From: Rhodobacteraceae bacterium UBA6141
GTDB lineage: Bacteria > Pseudomonadota > Alphaproteobacteria > Rhodobacterales > Rhodobacteraceae
DNA length: 14,326 bases
Assembly: GCA_002423245.1 (NCBI GenBank)
Contig: DIVD01000014.1
Coordinates: 13,717 to 28,042, forward strand
Direction: 5' to 3'
Made by a program: the position numbers and the translations under genes. Positions 7,610 to 13,286 of the stretch are shown piece after piece; positions within the stretch are counted from its first letter, which is position 1, and the number at the start of each line of letters is the position of its first letter. The notes under the pieces were generated by a model. It ran no database searches, had not been told where the DNA came from, and saw nothing but the letters and a program-made list of their open reading frames with translations.

Positions 7610-9119
7610 ACGGTTTCGCGCCGACGCGGCGCTCGCTCCCCTCAAGGTCTTTCAGCGGCGCACCGTCGACTACGTCTTCGATCGGCTCTACGGCCAGGAC
7701 GATCCTGTCCGCCAGTTCCTGGTCGCCGACGAAGTCGGCCTCGGCAAGACGATGGTGGCGCGCGGGGTCATCGCCCGCATGATCGAACACCTGTGGGACA
7801 GCACCAAGCGGATCGACATCCTCTACATCTGCTCGAACCAGGCGATCGCCGCCCAGAACCTCAACCGGCTGAACGTCCTCGGGCGGCGCGAGCTGGCCCT
7901 GCCGACCCGCATGACGCTCGTTGCCCTGCAACTGCGCGACCAGGCGGGCCTCGACGCCAACAGGGTGAACTTCATCAGCCTGACGCCGGGCACGACCTTC
8001 GATCTGCGCTCCGCGACGGGCGTGACGCAGGAGCGCGCCTTGCTGTTCCATCTCCTGCGCGACCTCGTTACGCGCCCGCGCGGCCTGCACAATCTGTTGC
8101 AGGTCACGGCCGGCGTCGAGGGTTGGAACCGCGCCGTGGACAACCTCACCCTCGAAGGCGTCGACAAGCGCATCATCGAGCGTTTCCGCCGCGACGTGCA
8201 GGCGGATCGCGACATCTTCGAGGAACTCGAACGGATTTGCGAACTCTTCCCGCGCCGCCGGGACACCTATCCCGCAGAAATGACACAGCCCCGCAACAGC
8301 CTGGTCGCCCGGCTCCGCGCCAAGCTGTCCCACGCCTGCGTGGATGCGCTGCAACCCGACCTCATCATCATGGACGAGTTCCAGCGGTTTCGGGATCTGC
8401 TGCATGGCGACAGCGACGCGGCGATCCTCGCGCGCGAACTGTTCGACTACTCGGGAGGCGACGGGCACGCCGCCCGCACCTTGCTGCTCTCCGCCACACC
8501 CTACCGAATGCTCACGCTCGCCGGCGACGAGCCCGACGAAGGCGACCACTATCAGGACTTCCTTGAGACTCTGAGTTTCCTCTACGGCCGGGAAAAGGGG
8601 CCGGAGGTGGCAGCCACGCTGGCGCGTGAAATGCGCGCCTTCCGCGGCCTCTTGCATGCCCTGCCACAGTCACATGCCTCAGCGGTCGAGACCCGCCAGA
8701 CCATCGAACGGCGCCTGCGCCGTGTGATCGCCCGAACCGAGCGGGTCGCATCCACGCGCGACGGTCAAATGCAGATTGTCGATGCCGTAGGTTTCCTCGA
8801 CCGACTTGACCTGCGTCTGGAGCGCCGCCAGTTCCCGCTCCATCCGGGCGATCTGTTGACCCGAGGGCGTCGGCTTGCCGCCGCCCTTTCCCCTCTTGGT
8901 GGCGGCAAGCTGGTTTTCGGATGTCGCCGCGCGCAACGCGCGGGCAAACATGACCGTGAAATTGTTCTGGCCGATCATCAGATCGGCGGCTTCGATCTGC
9001 CGCACGGCCGTCATCTGACGCAGAATGTCGAACACCTTCATCGAGCAAGGCGTGTCTTTCAGCATCTCGGCCGCCTCGGGGCTGATCCCTTCCAGCAGCC
9101 GGAAACGCCGCAGCACTGA
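7599..9119 (+). pseudogene. SF2/SNF2-like helicase, 5' fragment with chimeric tail
   Basis: Residues 1 to about 387 (to about 8760) are helicase lobe 1: a Q-like F-Q-R-R-T-V-D-Y segment (18-25), Walker A D-E-V-G-L-G-K-T (44-51), motif Ia around Y-I-C-S-N-Q, motif II D-E-F-Q-R-F (259-264) and motif III S-A-T-P-Y-R-M (298-304). It then reaches R-T-E-R-V-A-S-T-R-D and stops resembling a helicase. The remaining frame to 9119 is an antisense reading of the ParB-like gene on the other strand. Lobe 2, with the motif V and VI residues needed for ATP hydrolysis, is missing; full-length relatives are far longer, around 900 or more residues. The first 11 bases overlap the PLD gene, so this was the last known gene of the nuclease-helicase operon. 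The product, if made, could bind nucleotide or DNA but should not translocate. Confidence 0.8.
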
Positions 9120-9551
9120 CTCGACCTGGAGGTTCAGGGCCGCGGCGATGTCGGCGGATGACACGCCTCGATCCATCGCGCGCGCAATCATCCGGTGCTC
9201 CTGGATCGGCGGGATGCGGTTGACGCGCTTGTTGTAGGTATAGGTGTCGTCGTCAGAGGCGAGCAGGCACTCCACCTCAGCGATGCCGAGTTCCTTCAGC
9301 GCTTCCAGCCGAAGGTGGCCATCCAGGAGAAACCAGGTTCCGGGGTTCTTTTCATCCGCCATAACGACGGGCGCTTCGATCAGACCGATCGCCTTGATGG
9401 AACTTAGAACCTGCGAATAGGACCGGCTCGCCTTGGCGCCGTTCGGCAACGTCTTGAGCGGAACGATCGCCGCGACAGGAATTGTCAGGAAGTCTCGGTC
9501 GAAGGCGAGATGAATACGCCCATCCTCCCGTCCCCTCGGTTCATCTGCCAT
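8679..9551 (-). CDS. ParB/RepB-like partition-family protein, C-terminus replaced
   Basis: A 290-residue protein with a ParB N-terminal domain: the G-H-L-R-L-E-A box at 78-84 and N-K-R-V-N-R-I-P-P-I-Q-E-H-R at about 107-120. A helix-turn-helix follows (about 131-153, S-A-D-I-A-A-A-L-N-L-Q). The later part, with the E-R-E-L-A-A-L-Q-T-Q-V-K-S-V-E-E-T-Y-G helix, is the RepB plasmid-partition type C-terminal domain. ParB boxes of this kind bind CTP in characterised relatives. Family similarity stops at residue 267 (V-A-R-G); the last 23 residues are antisense helicase sequence, so about 30-40 native residues are lost. The start ATG at 9551 is 5 bases from a strong GGGAGG (9557-9562) and overlaps the upstream ParB gene by 11 bases. 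No parA is nearby. It is likely a DNA-binding partner in the recombinase module; activity after truncation is uncertain. Confidence 0.8.
   Translation of the reverse strand: MADEPRGREDGRIHLAFDRDFLTIPVAAIVPLKTLPNGAKASRSYSQVLSSIKAIGLIEAPVVMADEKNPGTWFLLDGHLRLEALKELGIAEVECLLASDDDTYTYNKRVNRIPPIQEHRMIARAMDRGVSSADIAAALNLQVESVLRRFRLLEGISPEAAEMLKDTPCSMKVFDILRQMTAVRQIEAADLMIGQNNFTVMFARALRAATSENQLAATKRGKGGGKPTPSGQQIARMERELAALQTQVKSVEETYGIDNLHLTVARGCDPLGSGDHTAQAPFDGLAGLDR
8751..8775. other. Rearrangement junction between helicase and ParB-like gene
   Basis: Going right on the + strand, helicase homology ends here. Going left on the - strand, ParB/RepB homology ends here, at D-N-L-H-L-T-V-A-R-G. Both genes lose their 3' ends at the same point while the DNA continues without a gap. 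This indicates a breakpoint of a deletion or illegitimate insertion. The region contains the simple string ACGCGCG, which could have served as microhomology. Confidence 0.65.
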
Positions 9552-10449
9552 GATCGCCTCCCGAAACGCGGACTTTGAGCGCCCGAGGCATGGTCGCCAG
9601 CCCTTCCGCTCTCAGCAGATTGATGAAGCCGTCGTTGGCGAGCAGATCCTTCAGCGCCTCGACGACGAACAGCAGGCGGGTCTGCGTGAAATCCGACTTC
9701 TTGACGAGCAGGCGCTGCTTTTCCGCTTCACGTTGATAGACCTGCATGAGATCGGCGGCGGTCATTCGGCGGACCCCGGTGCCTTTCCGACCCAACCGCC
9801 CGGCAGGCAAACCTCCCTTGCGCTGGCTTCGCATCCGCATGTCGAGCAGGCGGCGGACGGCGGCCAGCTTCTTGCCCCTGAGCTTGCCGGTCTCATAGGC
9901 GTCAAGGAGCAGATTCTGTGCCTCTTCCGTCTCCGACTTGGAAATCTCCATCGCCAAGGTGATCGGAATGAGCCCGGTTTCGACCGCGGCCACCAACCGT
10001 TCCTCGCCGCGCTCAAGAAGCGAAGCGATCATATTCACCCAGGACGCCCCGACGCCGATCTTCTCGGCGATCTCGGCATCGCTATAGCCGCGAGACCTCA
10101 GAGCGCCGATCTCTTTCATGACGTCTATGGGCCGTGGGGTGCGCCGCGCGATATTCTCGACCAGGCTCATCACGAGGCACTCGCTCTCGCTGGCCTCGAT
10201 CACCACGGCCGGAATCTCCGTCTGACCCAGCATCTGGAAGGCTTCCAGCCGGCCTTCGCCACAGACGAGATCGTATCTCGGCCCCCCGGCGCCATCACGG
10301 CGGCTCACCGTGATCGGACGCTTCAGGCCGATGGCCTCAATGTTGTTCACGATCTCCCGGTGCTGACGCTTGTTGCGCGCGCGTGGATTCAGAACGGTGA
10401 TCCGGGAGATCGGGATCATTTCGACCCTGTTCGGACGGACGGCAGGCAT
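9541..10449 (-). CDS. ParB/RepB-like partition-family protein
   Basis: A 302-residue protein starting M-P-A-V-R-P-N-R. Its ParB domain begins at I-P-I-S-R-I and contains G-E-G-R-L-E-A-F-Q (the G-x-x-R box) and L-V-E-N-I-A-R-R (the E-N-x-x-R box). A helix-turn-helix follows (S-D-A-E-I-A-E-K-I-G-V-G-A-S-W-V-N), then a basic linker and a RepB-like helical C-terminal region ending in L-L-R-A-E-G-L-A-T-M-P. Unlike its downstream partner it looks complete. The ATG touches the recombinase stop (TGATG, one-base overlap), and GGGGAGG sits 7 bases upstream. A longer frame starting at 10710 lies inside the recombinase and is not real. ParB proteins normally load at parS and act with ParA; no ParA is present, so a role in element maintenance, recombination control or gene regulation is inferred. 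Confidence 0.85.
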   Translation of the reverse strand: MPAVRPNRVEMIPISRITVLNPRARNKRQHREIVNNIEAIGLKRPITVSRRDGAGGPRYDLVCGEGRLEAFQMLGQTEIPAVVIEASESECLVMSLVENIARRTPRPIDVMKEIGALRSRGYSDAEIAEKIGVGASWVNMIASLLERGEERLVAAVETGLIPITLAMEISKSETEEAQNLLLDAYETGKLRGKKLAAVRRLLDMRMRSQRKGGLPAGRLGRKGTGVRRMTAADLMQVYQREAEKQRLLVKKSDFTQTRLLFVVEALKDLLANDGFINLLRAEGLATMPRALKVRVSGGDHGR

Positions 10450-10456
10450 CAAGCGG

Positions 10457-10463
10457 CCTCCCC
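10457..10463 (-). promoter_or_regulatory. Shine-Dalgarno deciding the ParB start
   Basis: On the minus strand GGGGAGG is followed by 7 bases and then ATG 10449. It lies within the last codons of the recombinase frame. It sets the start of the upstream ParB-like gene and implies coupled translation with the recombinase. Confidence 0.7.
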
Positions 10464-11438
10464 AAGAGGAATGGGCGTGGCAATGTCGTAGAGAAGCTCG
10501 AGGCCGTCGAAGCGATAAGCGTCGAGCTCGAGCGTATTCTCCTCTCCCAGCCGCAGCTTTTCGGAGAGCATGTCGATACGCGGGAACAGGTAGTAGTCGA
10601 ACGGCGCGCGATTGGCGCTGTCCATTCGCACGACGATAGTGATGTCGGGCGCGAGCGAGGTGTCGAAGCGCAGATGCCACCGCAGCAGCCCGGTCGGCGT
10701 CTCGACGCACCGGGCTACCACCACCGAGAGGCTGAACTCGCCGTTGACGATCACCCGGTCGGTCTGAAGATCCTGCCAGGCGTCGCTACCCGCAGCCCGC
10801 AATCCGTCGAGCACCTCGCGGACGATTTCGGGATGGAGCTTACGCAGCTCGCGGTTGATTTCGACATATCGGTAGTCGCGATCCGGCGTGAAGCCCACGA
10901 GGCCGTAGGCGCGAAGCAGGCTGCCAAAGCGAGAGCTATAGGCGCTACTGGATGGCATCCCCTCGCATTCGTCGATGACGATGCCGGACAGCAAACCCCT
11001 CTGTTGGTAGAGCTTCCTCAGAGATTGGAGCATCTCCTCGTCACTCAAACGGAAGGAGCGCGCGCTGATGATGGTCTTGGCCGCCTCGAACAATTCCCGT
11101 TCGACGACGGCCACGAAGGCGTCCGGCGACCTGATCCACATCTCGGGATCGTTCTGGACGCGCTTTTTCTTCAGCTTGAAGGAGCGACGATTCCATACGT
11201 TGTCGCCGACGTATTTCTCGTTGATCAGAATCTGATGGACCGTTCCCCTGGTCCAGGGTCGTCCAAGATCGGTCGGTAGGCCCCGTTGGTTGAGATCGGC
11301 AGCGATCTCCCGCTCGCTGTATCCCTGATGGACGAAGGCTTGGTAGATGCCGCGCACCAGATCGACTTCTTCCGCCGGGCCAAGCGTCAGGATCACCCGA
11401 TCGGTCTGGATGCTCTTGTGCTCCCCACGGCCCAGAAA

Positions 11439-11442
11439 CCCC
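11439..11442 (-). other. Single-base frameshift site in the recombinase
   Basis: On the minus strand the sequence reads ATC AAA GGG GTT TCT. With one G fewer it reads ATC AAA GGG TTT CTG GGC, giving I-K-G-F-L-G-R-G-E-H-K-S, which continues the recombinase smoothly. The extra base falls in a homopolymer, the usual place for slippage or base-calling errors. Confidence 0.75.
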
Positions 11443-12039
11443 TTTGATGACGCCATGCTCGTCGATCAGGGTTCGGCGGAGACCGAAGCCGGCGGGTCCG
11501 CCCTGACGGTAGCCCTTCTCGATCAGCCGGCCCTGGCCCGCAAAGACCTTGGTCGATAGCTCGCGGCTATACTCGCCGGCCATCGCACGCTTGACGCCTT
11601 TAACGATGGTCGAGATCGGGCTGCCATCGTTGTCGAATTGCTCCGCGCAATACTCGACGGCGATGCCGGCGCGTCGGCAGATATACTCGTAATAGGCGCT
11701 CTCGTCGGCATCCTGAAAACGCCCCCAGCGGCTGACGTCATAGACGAGAACCAAGGTGAAATCGGTGTTCCCGGACTGCACGTCCTCGATGAGCTGTCTG
11801 AGCGCGTCGCGTCCCTCAATCTTGAGGCCGCTTTTCCCCGCATCGGCATAGGTTCTGACGATCTCTATTCCGCGGGCTTCAGCATACTGCTTGATCGCGT
11901 CGGACTGGTTTTCGGTCGAATATTTTTGATGGTCCGTGGACATGCGGACGTATTCGGCAGCCCGAAGAGGACGTTCAGGCTGCCCTGACCGATCATCGTA
12001 AAGTCGCTGGCCCATCACATTACGCCCTCCCGAAATTGC

Positions 12040-12070
12040 CTGCGGCGGTCCGGGCGACCTACCGCCGCAG
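12040..12070. promoter_or_regulatory. Perfect 10-bp inverted repeat in the divergent intergenic region
   Basis: CTGCGGCGGT (12040-12049) is the exact reverse complement of ACCGCCGCAG (12061-12070), with an 11-base spacer. It lies in the 118-base gap between the divergent recombinase and regulator genes, 25 bases upstream of the recombinase start. This is where an operator for both genes, or a recombinase binding/crossover site, would be expected. No T-tract follows, so it is unlikely to be a terminator. I see no clear -35/-10 boxes in the gap. Confidence 0.5.
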
Positions 12071-12133
12071 CGCATGACGGGCCTCTGCCGCCACTCCGCA
12101 CGGAAACCAGTTTAGCTGCGGAGAAAACGGAAG

Positions 12134-12763
12134 ATGTTGCCGAAAACGGGCAGGAAATTTCCCCTATGGACAGGCGTTCTTGGCGGACGTGACACCTACG
12201 CGCAGACCATCGCCGAGCTGCTGCGCAAAGAGCATGGAGACAGCCGCCGTGCGATCAAGCAGCTCATGCGTCAGACGGATGCGAGCGAGAGGACCGTGAA
12301 GCATTGGCTCTCAGCGCAGCACGGGCCGGATACGGTGTATTTCCTGCGCCTGGTGGTTTCGTCGCCCGTCATCAGGGCCTTTGTTCTCGGCCTGCTCGAA
12401 GGCCCGGCGGCGATCCCGTTGACCGGCCCGGTGGATCGCATATCGCTTGCCAGAGCCCGTGAAGCCTATGCGGCCGGCGAAGCCGCTGGCGGACGTTCAG
12501 CAACGGGTGCGCGAGAATATGACCCTGAACGTGTCCCTGAACGTGACCCTATAAATGTCCCTGATCGGGCAGAGATCAATGAGCGACAACGCTGGTTTCT
12601 GAGCCGAGTCGTCGAGGGTCGATGCGACGCTAGGGAGATCGCAGCTGTTTGGGACGTCAGTCTGAAAACCGCGCGACGGGACATCGCCGCGCTCAAGGCG
12701 TCAGATCTCATATGCTATGTTGGATCACGGAGGAAAGGGCGGTATCGCAAGACGACTGGATAG
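12134..12763 (+). CDS. Two-domain HTH DNA-binding protein, putative regulator
   Basis: A 209-residue protein that I cannot assign to a named family. The N-terminal part (about 22-75) has T-I-A-E-L-L-R-K, R-R-A-I-K-Q-L-M and S-E-R-T-V-K-H-W-L-S, which looks like a phage/island-type helix-turn-helix that senses or organises DNA. The C-terminal part (about 149-205) starts N-E-R-Q-R-W-F-L and has a DeoR-like winged helix (165-187, E-I-A-A-V-W-D-V-S-L-K-T-A-R-R-D-I), with a basic end (G-S-R-R-K-G-R-Y-R-K). The two are joined by a linker built from a decaying 12-base tandem repeat. A weak GGAG (12120-12123) precedes the ATG. It is divergent from the recombinase and separated from it by an inverted repeat, which suggests control of recombinase expression or excision. 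That is inference from position. Confidence 0.6.
   Translation: MLPKTGRKFPLWTGVLGGRDTYAQTIAELLRKEHGDSRRAIKQLMRQTDASERTVKHWLSAQHGPDTVYFLRLVVSSPVIRAFVLGLLEGPAAIPLTGPVDRISLARAREAYAAGEAAGGRSATGAREYDPERVPERDPINVPDRAEINERQRWFLSRVVEGRCDAREIAAVWDVSLKTARRDIAALKASDLICYVGSRRKGRYRKTTG
12523..12570 (+). repeat. 12-nt tandem repeat, four decaying copies, inside the regulator
   Basis: The units are CCCTGAACGTGT, CCCTGAACGTGA, CCCTATAAATGT and CCCTGATCGGGC. The first two differ at one base; the last two keep the CCCT start and drift. In the protein they give the linker P-E-R-V-P-E-R-D-P-I-N-V-P-D-R-A between the two DNA-binding domains. The unit length is a multiple of three, so copy-number change would keep the frame. 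Confidence 0.75.
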
Positions 12764-12835
12764 CCGGAATGCCAGCTCGTGGATGCCCCGAGGGGCTCCG
12801 CCGAATCGGTGGGCTTGAATTGTGAGGCGGAAAGG

Positions 12836-13162
12836 ATGAAGTTCGGTGCCGTGCGTGACGCGAACTCGCTGAGCGCGCTGATGATCGCCCGTGACGATCA
12901 CGATAGCGCATTAAGTGCAGCTCCCAAACCCCGGCACCACCTTCAGGGGTTCTTCAAAAAAATCATTGAATATCAAAATGATAATGAACTCCGTGGGATG
13001 ATCCACAACCATCCCTCGGGCGACCCCACGCCCTCGGATCAGGACATCGTCGTGACCGGGCAGATCCAGGACGCGGCGCAGGTCATGGGCATCACCCTGC
13101 ATGACCATCTCATCATCGGAAAAAGCCGCGAACTCAGCTTCCGCGCGCAGGGCCTGCTGTGA
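12836..13162 (+). pseudogene. radC: radC-family 3' remnant (JAMM motif) fused to foreign sequence
   Basis: The last ~52 codons (from about 13000) match the end of RadC: H-N-H-P-S-G-D-P-T-P-S-D-Q-D carries the HxH...SxxD part of the JAMM metal site, followed by G-I-T-L-H-D-H-L-I-I-G and an S-F-R-A-Q-G-L-L end. RadC proteins are normally about 220 residues or more. The helix-hairpin-helix half and the catalytic Glu strand before H-N-H are missing. Upstream, the frame reads M-K-F-G-A-V-R-D-A-N-S-L-S-A-L-M-I-A-R-D-D and then an AT-rich K-K-I-I-E-Y-Q-N-D-N stretch, neither of which is RadC-like. A GGCGGAAAGG-type ribosome site precedes ATG 12836; the frame can be extended to 12779. It could be expressed as a 108-residue chimera. 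I read it as the chromosomal radC tail left after insertion of the island. Confidence 0.7.
12949..12996. other. AT-rich block beside the radC remnant
   Basis: This stretch is about three-quarters A+T in a region that is otherwise around two-thirds G+C. It contains TTGAATATCAA (palindromic TTGA-ATA-TCAA, from about 12966) and, overlapping it, ATCATT...AATGAT arms. It ends only a few bases before RadC homology begins. It could be an attachment-site core or an element end; the sequence alone cannot decide. Confidence 0.45.
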
Positions 13163-13188
13163 GCCGCAGGTCTTTGAGCCGCAGGTCT
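13160..13188 (+). repeat. 15-bp tandem duplication over the radC stop codon
   Basis: TGAGCCGCAGGTCT at 13160-13173 is repeated exactly at 13175-13188, giving a 15-base period. The first copy begins with the stop codon of the radC remnant. The rest of the gap up to the secA stop (13189-13286) is GC-rich; I see no gene and no convincing terminator in it. Confidence 0.7.
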
Positions 13189-13286
13189 GGCCGCCCGGCG
13201 GCACCGCCATCGGATACTCCCCGGCGCCCCCCCGCACCTGCGCGCCGGCGCCGCACTGCAGCGGCCCGCGTCAGGGCACGAGCAGA

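Larger units (their letters stand above)
10449..12015 (-). pseudogene. Large serine recombinase, frameshifted
   Basis: Two minus-strand frames together make one recombinase of about 521 residues. The first (from ATG 12015) has the resolvase/invertase catalytic domain: Y-V-R-M-S-T-D-H-Q with catalytic Ser26 and Arg24, T-E-N-Q, then Y-D-V-S-R-W-G-R (92-99), ending at D-E-H-G-V-I-K-G. The second resumes in another frame as F-L-G-R-G-E-H-K-S. It carries the recombinase DNA-binding domain (G-Y-S-E-R-E-I-A-A-D-L-N-Q-R-G, then I-L-I-N-E-K-Y-V-G-D-N-V-W-N-R) and an unfamiliar C-terminal region with no Cys-rich zinc ribbon. Removing one base from the C4 run at 11439-11442 rejoins the two. GGGAGGG (12025-12031) lies 9 bases before the start. 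Serine recombinases integrate or excise elements via a covalent seryl-DNA step. The gene is coupled to two ParB-like genes. The break may be a true mutation or a sequencing error; an ATG at 11456 could start the second part. Confidence 0.83.

Noticed and set aside
7236..8657. A 473-codon minus-strand frame across the end of the PLD gene and the helicase fragment
   Set aside because: It is antisense to both, with no recognisable domain; the sense strand has Walker A, D-E-F-Q and S-A-T-P motifs.
8679..10449. A repABC-type plasmid replicon or partition locus
   Set aside because: Both ParB proteins are RepB-like, but there is no RepA/ParA, no RepC and no evident origin. The genes are coupled to a recombinase and lie beside chromosomal secA.
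9550..10491. A 313-codon plus-strand frame over the ParB-like genes
   Set aside because: It is antisense to a complete ParB domain with coupled starts; the translation has no domain character.
11430..11450. Programmed ribosomal frameshifting in the recombinase
   Set aside because: The needed shift is +1 in a short G run. There is no classical -1 slippery heptamer and I see no downstream stem-loop; a one-base indel or sequence error is simpler.
12785..12796. GCCCCGAGGGGC palindrome after the regulator as an intrinsic terminator
   Set aside because: The stem is only 4-5 bp with almost no loop, and no T-tract follows.
13189..13286. A bidirectional terminator between the radC remnant and secA
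   Set aside because: Several short GC palindromes occur, as expected by chance at this base composition, but none has a T-tract or a long stem.
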